A stretch of DNA of 49,271 nucleotides, taken from positions 1 to 49,271 of the forward strand of contig NZ_WNXX01000023.1 of assembly GCF_009733795.1 (NCBI RefSeq), written 5' to 3'. The notes beneath the pieces are model-generated. The model ran no database searches. It was not told where the DNA came from and saw only the letters and a list, made by a program, of their open reading frames with translations. A program made the translations under genes and the position numbers. Every line of letters begins with the position of its first letter. The first letter of the stretch is position 1. Below are positions 32,557 to 40,897 of the stretch, piece by piece. The stretch comes from Actinotalea caeni (GTDB taxonomy: Bacteria > Actinomycetota > Actinomycetes > Actinomycetales > Beutenbergiaceae).

Positions 32557-33672
32557 TCAGCCGAGCGCGTCGACCACGAAGTCGACGCAGGCGGTGAGCG
32601 CCTCGACGTCCTCCGGCGGGGTCGAGGGGAACATCCCGACCCGCAGCTGGTTGCGGCCGAGCTTGCGGTAGGGCTCGACGTCGACGACCCCGTTGGCGCG
32701 CAGCGCGGCCGCGACCGCGGCGGCGTCGATCGCGTCGTCGAGGTCGATCGTGCCGACGACGGGGGAGCGGGCGTCGGCCTCGGTGACGAACGGCGTCGCC
32801 CAGGACCGCTGCTCCGCCCAGTCGTACAGCACCGACGACGACGCCGCGGTGCGCTCGGCCGCCCATGCGAGCCCGCCCTGGTCGAGCAACCACTCGACCT
32901 GCTCGACGAGCAGCACGAGCGTCGCGATCGCGGGCGTGTTGACCGTCTCGTCCTTGCGCGAGCTCGCGAGCGCGGCGGCGAGCGAGAGCGAGGCGGGCGC
33001 CCAGCGACCGGCCAGCTCCTCGACGCGGCTCAGCGCAGCCGGGGACAGCACCGCGAACCACAGCCCGCCGTCGGAGCCGAGCGCCTTCTGCGGCGCGAAG
33101 TAGTAGACGTCGCTCTCGGCGAGGTCGACGGCGACACCGCCGGCGGCGGAGGTCCCGTCGACCAGGCAGAGCGCGTCGGCGTCGGCGCCCTCGGGGCGGC
33201 GCACCGGGGTCAGCACGCCGGTCGAGGTCTCGTTGTGCGCCCAGCCGTAGGCGTCCACGCCGGGCGCCGCGACCGGCAGCGCCCGGGTGCCCGGGGCGGC
33301 GTCGACGACCTGCGGCTCGGCGAGGAAGGGAGCCGCGGCGACCGCGGCCGCGAACTTGCTGCCGAACTCCCCGCACACGGCGAGCAGCGCGCGCTCGCGG
33401 ACCAGCCCGAAGGTCGCGACGTCCCAGAACGTCGTCGAGCCGCCGTTGCCGAGCACGACCTCGTAGCCCTCGGGCGCGCCGAGCAGCGTCGCCAGCCCGG
33501 CGCGCGCCCGGGCGACCAGGTGCCGCACCGGAGGCTGGCGGTGCGAGGTGCCGAGCACGGTGGTGCCGAGAGCCGCCAGCGCGTCGACCTGCGCCGGTCG
33601 GATCCGGCTCGGTCCGCAGCCGAACCGGCCGTCGGCGGGCAGCAGGTCGCGGGGGATCGCGGGCACGCTCAT
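32557..33672 (-). CDS. serC: Phosphoserine transaminase SerC
   Basis: This 371-residue class V PLP aminotransferase has Lys196 as Schiff-base Lys (YYFAPQKALGSDGG), the phosphate-binding stretch GNGGSTTFWD, and N-terminal RFGCGPSRIRP as in actinobacterial SerC. It converts 3-phosphohydroxypyruvate plus glutamate to phosphoserine in serine synthesis (and may act in PLP synthesis). ATG 33672 lies 6 bases after GATCAT (minus strand). A larger frame extends upstream through the dtxR gene but without family sequence. It is divergent from dtxR. Confidence 0.92.
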   Translation of the reverse strand: MSVPAIPRDLLPADGRFGCGPSRIRPAQVDALAALGTTVLGTSHRQPPVRHLVARARAGLATLLGAPEGYEVVLGNGGSTTFWDVATFGLVRERALLAVCGEFGSKFAAAVAAAPFLAEPQVVDAAPGTRALPVAAPGVDAYGWAHNETSTGVLTPVRRPEGADADALCLVDGTSAAGGVAVDLAESDVYYFAPQKALGSDGGLWFAVLSPAALSRVEELAGRWAPASLSLAAALASSRKDETVNTPAIATLVLLVEQVEWLLDQGGLAWAAERTAASSSVLYDWAEQRSWATPFVTEADARSPVVGTIDLDDAIDAAAVAAALRANGVVDVEPYRKLGRNQLRVGMFPSTPPEDVEALTACVDFVVDALG

Positions 33673-33816
33673 GGGGCGATGATCCCAGGTCCGGCGCGTT
33701 GCCCCCGTCCGCCGGGCGCGTGCCGCTCGTCTCGTGGACCGACGGCACCGGACAGCCTCTCGATAGGGTGGATCGGTGGTGCTGGACCGGACGACGAGCG
33801 CGGGGGTGGTGCGCGG

Positions 33817-34629
33817 GTGAGCGATCTCATCGACACCACCGAGATGTACCTCAAGACGGTCTTCGAGCTGCTCGAGGAGGGCATCCGGCCGATGCGGGCC
33901 CGGATCGCCGAACGTCTCGGGCACTCGGGGCCCACGGTGTCCCAGACCGTGGCGCGGCTCGAGCGCGACGGTCTCATGGTCGTCACCGGCGACCGGCACC
34001 TGGAGCTCACGCCGCTCGGGCTGGAGCGCGCCACCCAGGTGATGCGCAAGCACCGCCTCGCGGAGCGGCTGCTCGTCGACGTCGTCGGGCTGGACTGGCC
34101 GCACGTCCACGAGGAGGCGTGCCGCTGGGAGCACGTGATGAGCGAGCGTGTCGAGCGCCGGCTCGTCGGCCTGCTGGGGCAGCCGCGGCACGACCCGTAC
34201 GGCAACCCGATCCCCGGCCTCGAGGAGCTCGGCCTGGAGCCGACGTCGCCCGAGCAGGTGCGCAGCGTCGTCGACGTCGCCACGGCCGAGCCGGGTGTCG
34301 CACGGCTGGTCCGGGTGGGCGAGCCGCTGCAGGTCGACGTCGCGCTGCTCGCCGAGCTCGAGCGGCTGGGCATCCGCCCGGGCGTGCGTGTGCGGGTGCG
34401 TCGCGAGGACCGGACCGTCGTGATCGGCACCGACGACACGGACGGGACCGAAGGCGCCGCCGGCGACACCGGCCGCACCGGTGGCGCCGACGGCCGCCCT
34501 GCGCCCCGGGCCTCGTTCGACGGCGCCGAGGGTGCCGGCGCGACCACCTCGCAGCAGGCCGTCGGCACGGCGCGCGAGCTCGAGCTGGGTGACGACCTGG
34601 CCAAGCACCTGTTCGTCGCCGCGCCCTGA
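33817..34629 (+). CDS. dtxR: DtxR/IdeR-family iron-dependent regulator
   Basis: This 270-residue regulator has an N-terminal winged helix (MRARIAERLGHSGPTVSQTVARLERDGL) and a metal-binding dimerisation domain. All metal ligands fall at the numbering of corynebacterial DtxR: Met10, His79, Glu83, His98, Cys102, Glu105 and His106. Cys102 favours iron sensing over the manganese-type MntR. With iron bound it represses uptake genes. The C-terminal SH3-like region is interrupted by about 50 residues of Gly/Asp/Thr-rich sequence (TDDTDGTEGAAGDTG...), making it longer than the usual 230 or so. GTG 33817 is chosen by domain start. It is divergent from serC; the 5' leader is about 40 bases from a TAGGGT box. 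Confidence 0.92.
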   Translation: MSDLIDTTEMYLKTVFELLEEGIRPMRARIAERLGHSGPTVSQTVARLERDGLMVVTGDRHLELTPLGLERATQVMRKHRLAERLLVDVVGLDWPHVHEEACRWEHVMSERVERRLVGLLGQPRHDPYGNPIPGLEELGLEPTSPEQVRSVVDVATAEPGVARLVRVGEPLQVDVALLAELERLGIRPGVRVRVRREDRTVVIGTDDTDGTEGAAGDTGRTGGADGRPAPRASFDGAEGAGATTSQQAVGTARELELGDDLAKHLFVAAP

Positions 34630-34660
34630 CACGGGTCTCCGGCGTGCACGAGGAGCGTCC

Positions 34661-34676
34661 TGTGACGCACGTCACA
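34661..34676 (+). promoter_or_regulatory. CRP/GlxR-type binding site
   Basis: TGTGACGCACGTCACA fits TGTGA-N6-TCACA exactly, the consensus of cAMP-receptor regulators (CRP, GlxR), with inverted arms of 7 bases. Its centre lies about 73 bases upstream of the inferred start of the NlpC/P60 transcript, a usual class I activation distance. Binding is inference. Confidence 0.8.
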
Positions 34677-34706
34677 CCGCCGATCGCGGCCTCCGTGACC
34701 TGAATG

Positions 34707-34735
34707 TGACATTCGGGCGAATCGTCGGGTACCGT
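34707..34735 (+). promoter_or_regulatory. Promoter of the NlpC/P60 gene
   Basis: TGACAT (34707-34712) and TACCGT (34730-34735) are spaced by 17 bases. Transcription would start near 34742, giving a leader of about 220 bases that contains the riboswitch. A small palindrome GAATG-TGA-CATTC overlaps the -35 region. Confidence 0.65.
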
Positions 34736-34785
34736 GGCACCCGCTCGACGGATCCCTCCTCCGGCGAGTCCGTGTCCCGGCGCCT

Positions 34786-34949
34786 AGCCCTGTCACCGGG
34801 ACGTGGCCGATCGACCACACATGACAGGGGCGGAGGAACCACTTCCGGCGCTTCGGCGCCTTGGGGTGAAGTTCTCCGGACCGGCTCCGGCCGGTGCGGC
34901 GGACCGGGTGTTCTCCCACCCGAACCCGACAGCTCACTTCGCAGGCGTT
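34786..34949 (+). ncRNA. c-di-AMP riboswitch (ydaO-yuaA type)
   Basis: The leader of the NlpC/P60 gene holds the conserved ydaO words in order: GGCGGAGGAACCA (34830-34842), TTGGGGTGAAG (34861-34871), GGGTGTTCTCCCACCC, and AACCCGACAGCTCACTTCGCAGGC near 34924-34946. An outer pairing CCCTGTCA/TGACAGGG (34788-34795 with 34822-34829) precedes the core. In actinobacteria this riboswitch sits before resuscitation factors and NlpC/P60 hydrolases and lowers expression when c-di-AMP is high. The 5' boundary is approximate. Together with the 333-base gap it occupies, it explains the lack of a gene there. Confidence 0.92.
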
Positions 34950-34962
34950 GGAGAGGTACTAC

Positions 34963-35757
34963 GTGTCCCGTTCCTCACTCGCGAGGCATCGCGCAGACAG
35001 CCGCGCCGTCAACCCGCTGACCGGCATCGGTTCCGCGCTGACCGGCCCCGCCGGACGGCGCGCCGTCGTCGCCGCCGCCTCCTCCGGCATCGTGCTGACG
35101 CTCACCGCGTCGGCCAGCGTGGCCGCCGGTGGCGTCGACGTCGCCGCGAACCGCGGCCCGGCCCCCATGGCGAACCTGACGGCCATCACCAACGACGACG
35201 ACGTCATCGAGACCTCGCCGAGCGTCACGGTCGCAGCCGACGCGGAGTGGTCGTTCTCGACCGTCGCCGCGGACGTCAGCTCCGAGCCCCCGCCGCCGCC
35301 CCCGCCGCCGCCGGTGGTGCAGCGCCCGACCTACACGCAGGCCGCCGCCGCGCGCACGCAGACGCGCACCGAGCTGCCCGCGGCGTCGAGCGCCCCCGCC
35401 GCGTCGAGCGCCCCGGCGAACCCGTCCGGCTCGCTCATCGTCGACATCGCGCGCCGCTACGTCGGTACGCCGTACGTCCACGGTGGCGCCAGCCCGGCCG
35501 GCTTCGACTGCTCCGGCTTCACGATGTACGTGTTCGCGCAGGCCGGTATCAGCCTGCCGCGCACGTCCTCGGCGCAGCGCTACGCGGGCACGGTCGTCTC
35601 GGCCTCCGAGGCGCGCCCCGGTGACCTCGTGTGGGCCCCCGGCCACGTCGGCATCTACACCGGCAACGGCAACCACATCGCGGCCCGCCAGCCCGGCACG
35701 GCGCTGTACGAGAGCCCGATCTACATGTCGAACCCGGTGTTCATCCGCGTCGGCTGA
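34963..35757 (+). CDS. NlpC/P60 (C40) cell-wall endopeptidase
   Basis: This 264-residue secreted hydrolase has an N-terminal hydrophobic signal or anchor (RRAVVAAASSGIVLTLTASASVAAG, residues 32-56) after a basic stretch. A disordered Pro-rich segment includes nine Pro in a row, followed by Ala/Ser linkers. The C-terminal NlpC/P60 domain (residues 155-264) has catalytic Cys183 (FDCSGF), His228 (GHVGIY) and His238. It cuts peptide cross-links in peptidoglycan, so it takes part in growth or resuscitation. GTG 34963 has GAGAGG 6 bases upstream. Its mRNA leader carries a c-di-AMP riboswitch and a CRP-type site upstream, so wall hydrolysis here is probably tied to two nucleotide second messengers. 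Confidence 0.93.
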   Translation: MSRSSLARHRADSRAVNPLTGIGSALTGPAGRRAVVAAASSGIVLTLTASASVAAGGVDVAANRGPAPMANLTAITNDDDVIETSPSVTVAADAEWSFSTVAADVSSEPPPPPPPPPVVQRPTYTQAAAARTQTRTELPAASSAPAASSAPANPSGSLIVDIARRYVGTPYVHGGASPAGFDCSGFTMYVFAQAGISLPRTSSAQRYAGTVVSASEARPGDLVWAPGHVGIYTGNGNHIAARQPGTALYESPIYMSNPVFIRVG

Positions 35758-35768
35758 CATCTCGCGTC

Positions 35769-35803
35769 ACGACGGCCCGCACCCCCACGGTGCGGGCCGT
35801 CGT
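35769..35803 (+). terminator. Terminator of the NlpC/P60 gene
   Basis: A perfect 15-base stem (35769-35783 with 35789-35803) encloses a 5-base loop starting 11 bases after the stop codon. Confidence 0.85.
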
Positions 35804-35816
35804 CGTCTCTGCGCCT

Positions 35817-35844
35817 ATGCTGGGACCCGATTTGTTGTCGCAAC
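35817..35844 (+). promoter_or_regulatory. Promoter and possible operator of the ThuA operon
   Basis: TATGCT (35817-35822) is a good -10 box. GTTG-TCG-CAAC (35834-35844) just downstream of the predicted transcription start is a small inverted repeat with a central CpG, the kind of site LacI-family or related sugar regulators use. No regulator gene is adjacent. Confidence 0.4.
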
Positions 35845-35863
35845 CGCGAAATCGAGGAGAGCA

Positions 35864-36592
35864 GTGGCGCTCACGCCGACCATCCCAGGCTTCGACCCCC
35901 GGCCGCGGCGCGCGGTCGTCGTCCGCGGCGGCTGGGACGGCCACCAGCCGGTCGAGGCGACCGAGGAGTTCATCCCGCACCTGCGCGAGCACGGGTTCGA
36001 CGTCGAGATCTTCGACAGCCCCGCGCCCTACGCCGACGCCGACCTGATGGCGCAGACCGACCTCGTCGTGCAGTGCAACACGATGAGCACGATCGAGCCC
36101 GACCAGCTCTCCGGCCTGATCGCCGCCGTCGAGGCCGGCACCGGGTTCGCCGGCTGGCACGGCGGCATCGCCGACTCCTACCGCAACAGCAGCGACTACC
36201 TGCACCTGGTCGGCGGCCAGTTCGCGACGCACCCCGGCAAGGCCCCGGAGGAGCGCACCGGCGAGCAGTCGGACAACTACGTCCCCTACACGGTCGAGGT
36301 CAGCGAGCTGGGGCGCCAGCACCCGATCATGGCCGGCATCGAGCAGTTCTCGCTCGTGACCGAGCAGTACTGGGTGCTCGCCGACAGCTACATCGACGTG
36401 CTCGCCACCACCACCCAGAAGGTCCGTCCGTGGGACCCCTGGCACCGCGAGGTCACCTCGCCCGCCGTCTGGACCCGGCTGTGGGGCAAGGGCAAGATCT
36501 TCGTCAGCACCCCGGGCCACCGGGTCGAGGTGCTGCGCGACCCCCACGTCAGCACGATCATCAAGCGAGGCCTGCTGTGGGCCAGCCGATGA
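35864..36592 (+). CDS. ThuA-domain protein
   Basis: This 242-residue protein has the ThuA-like amidotransferase fold (AVVVRGGWDGHQPVEATEEF, GTGFAGWHGGIADSYR, HPIMAGIEQF, HRVEVLRD). The family takes part in uptake or oxidation of disaccharides and related sugars and lacks the Cys of true glutamine amidotransferases. The GTG start has GAGGAGA about 5 bases upstream. It overlaps the next gene (ATGA), and three genes in a row form a sugar-oxidation operon with two Gfo/Idh/MocA dehydrogenases. The substrate is unknown. Confidence 0.88.
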   Translation: MALTPTIPGFDPRPRRAVVVRGGWDGHQPVEATEEFIPHLREHGFDVEIFDSPAPYADADLMAQTDLVVQCNTMSTIEPDQLSGLIAAVEAGTGFAGWHGGIADSYRNSSDYLHLVGGQFATHPGKAPEERTGEQSDNYVPYTVEVSELGRQHPIMAGIEQFSLVTEQYWVLADSYIDVLATTTQKVRPWDPWHREVTSPAVWTRLWGKGKIFVSTPGHRVEVLRDPHVSTIIKRGLLWASR

Positions 36593-37671
36593 GGGTCGGG
36601 CTCGTCGGCTGCGGCAACATCTCGCGGCAGTACCTCGACAGCCTCGAGCGGCTGCCCGGGCTCGCGCTGACCGTCGTCGCCGACCTCGACCCCGCTGCCG
36701 CCGCGGCGGTGGCCGAGCGCACCGGTGCGCGCACCAGCGCACCCGACGCCCTGCTGACCGACGACGAGGTCGACGTCGTCCTCAACCTCACGACGCCGCA
36801 GGCGCACGCGCCGCTGACGATCGCGGCGCTGGAGGCGGGCAAGCACGTCTACCTCGAGAAGCCGTTCGCGACCTCGCTCGCCGACGCCGACGCGATGCTG
36901 GCCGCGGCCGCGCGCGCCGACCGGCGCATCGGCTCCGCGCCGGACACCGTGCTCGGGACCGGTACCCAGACCGCCCGGGCGCTCATCGATCGCGGCGAGA
37001 TCGGGCAGCCCGTCGCCGCGACGGCGTTCATGCTGATCCCTGGTCACGAGGCCTGGCACCCCAGCCCTGGGTTCTACTACGCGACCGGCGGTGGGCCGCT
37101 GCTCGACATGGGCCCGTACTACCTCACCTCGCTCGTGACGATGCTCGGCCCGGTCGAGACCGTCACCGCGATGTCGGCGCGGCCGCGCCCGGTGCGTGTC
37201 GCACCGCCGGGGTCGCCGCGCGCGGGCGAGGAGTTCCCGGTCGAGGTGGAGACCACGGTGAGCGCGGTGCTGCGGCACGCCGGCGGTGCCGTGAGCACGC
37301 TGGTGGTGAGCTTCGACGTCGTCGCGAGCACCCTGCCCCGCATCGAGGTCTACGGCACCGAGGGCAGCCTCGCGGTGCCCGACCCCAACCACTTCGACGG
37401 CGAGGTCCGGCTCGGTCGTCGCGGCGCGTTCGAGCCGGTCGAGCCACTGGCCGGGTACCCGGGTGCCGGGCGCGGCTACGGCCTCGCGGACATGGCGCGC
37501 GCGATCGCGGCCGGTACCGGCCACCGGCAGTCGGCCGAGCTCGGCTACCACGTCAACGAGGTGATGGAGCGCGTGCTCGAGGCGGCCGCGACCGGCACGG
37601 TCGTGCCCGTCCGCAGCCGGTGCGAGCGACCCGACCCGGTACCCGCAGGAGCCGACCCGGCGTCGGCCTGA
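36589..37671 (+). CDS. Gfo/Idh/MocA-family oxidoreductase (first copy)
   Basis: This 360-residue sugar dehydrogenase begins MRVGLVGCGNISRQYL, the NAD(P)-binding Rossmann motif, and has the family EKP motif in HVYLEKPFA. The catalytic region includes GGGPLLDMGPYYLTSLVTMLG. Members oxidise pyranose sugars or inositols at a ring carbon using tightly bound NAD(P). It is coupled to the ThuA gene by ATGA. The C-terminal tail is Pro/Ala-rich. With the next paralogue it may act in a stepwise oxidation or epimerisation of a glycoside; this is inference. Confidence 0.9.
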   Translation: MRVGLVGCGNISRQYLDSLERLPGLALTVVADLDPAAAAAVAERTGARTSAPDALLTDDEVDVVLNLTTPQAHAPLTIAALEAGKHVYLEKPFATSLADADAMLAAAARADRRIGSAPDTVLGTGTQTARALIDRGEIGQPVAATAFMLIPGHEAWHPSPGFYYATGGGPLLDMGPYYLTSLVTMLGPVETVTAMSARPRPVRVAPPGSPRAGEEFPVEVETTVSAVLRHAGGAVSTLVVSFDVVASTLPRIEVYGTEGSLAVPDPNHFDGEVRLGRRGAFEPVEPLAGYPGAGRGYGLADMARAIAAGTGHRQSAELGYHVNEVMERVLEAAATGTVVPVRSRCERPDPVPAGADPASA

Positions 37672-37690
37672 CGAGCAGGAGGAGTTCCAC

Positions 37691-38860
37691 ATGAGCGGCA
37701 GCGTGCGGATCGCGATGATCGGCTACGCCTTCATGGGCGCGGCGCACTCGCAGGCGTGGCGCAACGTGCACCGGTTCTTCGACCTCGGCGTCACGCCCGA
37801 GATGGCGGTCGTCGTCGGGCGCGACGGCGAGGCCGCGGCCGCGGCCGCGGCGCGGCTGGGGTGGCAGGAGAGCGCCACCGACTGGCGCGAGGTCGTCGCC
37901 CGCGACGACATCGACGTCGTCGACATCTGCACCCCCGGCGACACCCACCACCCGATCGCGCTCGCGGCGCTGGCCGCGGGCAAGCACGTGCTGTGCGAGA
38001 AGCCGCTCGCGAACGACGTCGCCGAGGCCGAGGAGATGGCCGCGGCGGCCGAGCAGGCGCGCGCGGCCGGGGTGCGGTCGATGGTCGGGTTCAGCTACCG
38101 CCGGGTGCCGGCGGTCGCGCTGATGCGGCAGATGGTCGCCGAGGGCGCGGTCGGCGAGATCCGGCACGTGCGCGGCCGCTACCTGCAGGACTGGATCGTC
38201 GACCCGCAGTTCCCGCTCGTGTGGCGGCTGCGCAAGGAGGTCGCCGGCTCGGGCGCGCTCGGCGACATCGGGGCGCACGTGCTCGACATGGCGCAGTTCG
38301 TCACCGGGCAGCGCATCACCGGCGTCGCGGCGCAGACCGAGACGTTCGTCCGCCGCCGGCCGCTGCCGGAGGGCGGCGGTGCGCTGGGCGCCGCGACCGC
38401 GGGCGGCAGCGCCGAGACGGGCGAGGTGACGGTCGACGACGCCGCGGTGCTGCTCGCCCGCACCGACGGCGGCGCGCTCGGCACCTTCGAGGCGACCCGC
38501 TTCGCCACCGGGCGCAAGAACCACATCGAGCTCGAGGTCAACGGCTCGAAGGGCTCGCTCGTTTTCTCCTTCGAGGACATGAACGCGCTGCGGTACCACG
38601 ACGCGAGCGCCGGGGACCGGGCCGGTTTCGCCCGCATCGACGTCACCGAGCCCACGCACCCCTACGTCGGCGCCTGGTGGCCGCCCGGGCACGGGCTCGG
38701 CTACGAGCACACCTTCGTCAACCAGGCCCGGGACTTCCTCGACGCGATCGCGTCCGGCACCGACCCGGAGCCCTCGTTCGCCGACGGCGCCGCCGTGCAG
38801 CGGCTGCTCGCGGCGGTCGAGGACAGCGCCGCGCGCGAGGCCGCCTGGACGACCGTCTGA
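37691..38860 (+). CDS. Gfo/Idh/MocA-family oxidoreductase (second copy)
   Basis: This 389-residue paralogue of the preceding gene starts IAMIGYAFMGAAHSQAWRNV, with HVLCEKPLAND as the EKP motif, and a catalytic region GALGDIGAHVLDMAQFVTGQ. The substrate-binding part (GFSYRRVPAVALMRQM, ATRFATGRKNHIELEVNGSKGSL) is close to dehydrogenases clustered with ThuA and sugar ABC systems. AGGAGGA stands 7 bases before the ATG, the best Shine-Dalgarno of the operon, so expression may be high. No sugar transporter is in the window; the operon may rely on one elsewhere. Confidence 0.9.
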   Translation: MSGSVRIAMIGYAFMGAAHSQAWRNVHRFFDLGVTPEMAVVVGRDGEAAAAAAARLGWQESATDWREVVARDDIDVVDICTPGDTHHPIALAALAAGKHVLCEKPLANDVAEAEEMAAAAEQARAAGVRSMVGFSYRRVPAVALMRQMVAEGAVGEIRHVRGRYLQDWIVDPQFPLVWRLRKEVAGSGALGDIGAHVLDMAQFVTGQRITGVAAQTETFVRRRPLPEGGGALGAATAGGSAETGEVTVDDAAVLLARTDGGALGTFEATRFATGRKNHIELEVNGSKGSLVFSFEDMNALRYHDASAGDRAGFARIDVTEPTHPYVGAWWPPGHGLGYEHTFVNQARDFLDAIASGTDPEPSFADGAAVQRLLAAVEDSAAREAAWTTV

Positions 38861-39069
38861 GATCTCCGCAGCCCGTGTGACGGCGCAGGGAGGCCCTGGT
38901 CCGGCGGCTGCCCGAGCGGGTCCCGGAGTCGTGCCGACGGGTGCCGCGGGCGCCGCCGGGCCTGCTCGGGCGTCTCGCCGTCAGCCCGTTCTGCGAGCGT
39001 GGCCCACGCATGCCCCCGGACAGGGCACAATGGGTCAAGAGATACCCACACGATGGGGGTGATTCGGTC

Positions 39070-39999
39070 ATGGGCCACGACGCGGTGGTGATGGCAGGGG
39101 TCGACGGATCGGCGCCGAGCCTGCACGCGCTCGACTGGGCTGCCGCGCACGCGGCCAAGGTCGGCTGGCGGTTGCACATCGTCTGCGCGTACGCGTTGCC
39201 GACGTTCGCGGCGGCGTCGCTGGACGGCGGCTACGCCACGCTCGACGACGCCGCGATACGCGACGGGGCGCAGGCCGTCCTCGACGAGGCGCTCGCGCGC
39301 GTCGACGACATCGGGGTGCCCGTCACCTCGGCGCTGGAGACGGGCGACCCGGCGGGCGTGCTGGTCGAGGCGTCGCGCGACGTCTGCCTGGCGGTCGTCG
39401 GCACCCGCGGCCGCAGCGGCTTCGCCGAGCGGATCCTCGGCACCGTGTCCTCGGCGCTGCCGGCGCACGCGCACTGCCCGACGGTGGTCGTGCCGTACAA
39501 GGACGGCGCGGAGCTGCCGATCCCGATCACACGGATCGTCGTCGGGGTGGACGGGTCGCCGTCGGCGAAGGGCGCGCTCAAGCGCGCGATCGAGGAGGCG
39601 GAGCTGTGGGGCGCCGAGCTCACCGCCGTCACCGGCATCCCGATCGGCACCGGCACCGGTCTGCTGGGCTGGCTGCCGACCAGCGTCGACAGCGAGACGC
39701 TGCTGGCCGACTGCAAGGCCGGTCTCGACGTGACGGTCGACCGCGCGCTGGAGGGGCACGACATCACGGTGCGCCGGCACGCCCTCGACGGCACGGGTGC
39801 CGCGCTGCTCGCCGAGTTCTCGACCGCGGTCGACCTCGTGGTCGTCGGCACCCGCGGCCGCGGCGGCTTCGCGGGGATGCTGCTGGGCTCGACGTCGCAG
39901 GCGCTGCTGCACCACAGCGCCTGCCCGGTCATGGTCGTGCCGTCGCGCACCCAGGACGAGGGGCTGCCGCCGATCGCGCCCTGGAGCGCGGCGGGCTAG
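39070..39999 (+). CDS. Tandem universal stress protein
   Basis: This 309-residue protein has two UspA domains in tandem, joined near residue 150. Each has a nucleotide-binding signature, VVGTRGRSGFAERILG in the first and VVGTRGRGGFAGMLLG in the second, with the G-2X-G-9X-G type spacing of ATP-binding Usp proteins. Tandem Usps are typical of actinobacteria and act in dormancy, oxygen or nutrient stress. ATG 39070 follows GGGGGTGA by about 7 bases. The 209-base gap upstream holds no gene that I can see and probably the promoter. It is convergent with the dimethylargininase gene across a hairpin. Confidence 0.9.
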   Translation: MGHDAVVMAGVDGSAPSLHALDWAAAHAAKVGWRLHIVCAYALPTFAAASLDGGYATLDDAAIRDGAQAVLDEALARVDDIGVPVTSALETGDPAGVLVEASRDVCLAVVGTRGRSGFAERILGTVSSALPAHAHCPTVVVPYKDGAELPIPITRIVVGVDGSPSAKGALKRAIEEAELWGAELTAVTGIPIGTGTGLLGWLPTSVDSETLLADCKAGLDVTVDRALEGHDITVRRHALDGTGAALLAEFSTAVDLVVVGTRGRGGFAGMLLGSTSQALLHHSACPVMVVPSRTQDEGLPPIAPWSAAG

Positions 40000-40033
40000 C
40001 CGTCCGGGCCGGCCGGGCCGGTGCCGCCGCGGA

Positions 40034-40060
40034 CCCGCCGCGCGAGCGGTGCGCGGCGGG
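40034..40060. terminator. Bidirectional terminator between convergent genes
   Basis: CCCGCCGCGC and its complement form a perfect 10-base stem with a 7-base loop, between the stops of the universal stress gene and the dimethylargininase gene. It can serve both. Confidence 0.75.
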
Positions 40061-40069
40061 CGGGGGTCG

Positions 40070-40897
40070 TCAGCGGCGCAGCTCCAGGGTGCAGCACTTC
40101 GCGCCGCCGCCACCCTTGAGCAGCTCGCTGGTGTCGACCGGGACCGGCTCGTAGCCGCGGGCGCGCAGCGCGTCGGCGAGGTCGTGCGCGCCCGGCGCGA
40201 CGACGACGTGGGTGCCGTCGGAGACCGCGTTGAGGCCGAGCACCTTCGCATCGGCGTCGGTCGCGATGATCGCGTCGGGGAACAGGTGCTCCAGGGCGGC
40301 GCGGCTGCCCGGGGAGAAGGCAGGCGGGTAGTAGGCGACGAGGTCGTCGTCGATGACGGCCAGCGCGGTGTCCAGGTGGTAGTAGCTGGGGTCGACCAGG
40401 CGCAGCGACACCACCGCGCGACCGACCGCCTCCTGCAGCTCCTGGTGGGCGGCGACCGTGCTGCGGAACCCTGTGCCGGCGAGGATCGCGCGGCTGGTCA
40501 CCAGCATGTCGCCCTCACCTTCGTTGATCTCGGTGGCCTCGACCGGCGTGAAGCCGAGCTCGGCCAGCCGCGCGAGGTAGGCGGGGGCCTCGCCCTGCCG
40601 CTGCGGGTAGGTGAACCGGGCGCCGTAGGCGACGCCGTCGACGACGGTCGCGCCGTTCGCGGCATAGACCATGTCCGGGTAGTCGGGCAGCGGCTCGATG
40701 AGGTCCACGGTGTGGCCGAGCTCGAGATAGGTCCGGCGCAGGTTCTCCCACTGCTCCATCGCCAGGTCGGCGTCGGTGGGCTGCTCCGGGTGCATCCAGG
40801 GGTTGATCTGGTACTTCACCGTGTAGTGCGTGGGTGGGCACATGAGGTAGTGACGCACGGTCGGGCTCTCCAGGGTCAGGGGCGCAAGCGCCGTCAT
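40070..40897 (-). CDS. ddaH: Dimethylargininase (DDAH)-like amidinotransferase-fold hydrolase
   Basis: This 275-residue protein has the arginine deiminase/DDAH propeller fold. It has NPWM and DMVYAANGATV near the N-terminus, a catalytic His in SYYHLDTALAV, and a C-terminal nucleophile in GGGGAKCCTLEL (Cys268 or Cys269). DDAH hydrolyses methylated arginine to citrulline and an alkylamine; an ornithine or arginine activity is a possible alternative. In many actinobacteria it is near ornithine aminotransferase and an Lrp/AsnC regulator, neither of which is in this window. ATG 40897 is used because a longer frame adds only a non-family leader. A perfect 5-5-5 inverted repeat ends immediately before the start. 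Confidence 0.88.
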   Translation of the reverse strand: MTALAPLTLESPTVRHYLMCPPTHYTVKYQINPWMHPEQPTDADLAMEQWENLRRTYLELGHTVDLIEPLPDYPDMVYAANGATVVDGVAYGARFTYPQRQGEAPAYLARLAELGFTPVEATEINEGEGDMLVTSRAILAGTGFRSTVAAHQELQEAVGRAVVSLRLVDPSYYHLDTALAVIDDDLVAYYPPAFSPGSRAALEHLFPDAIIATDADAKVLGLNAVSDGTHVVVAPGAHDLADALRARGYEPVPVDTSELLKGGGGAKCCTLELRR

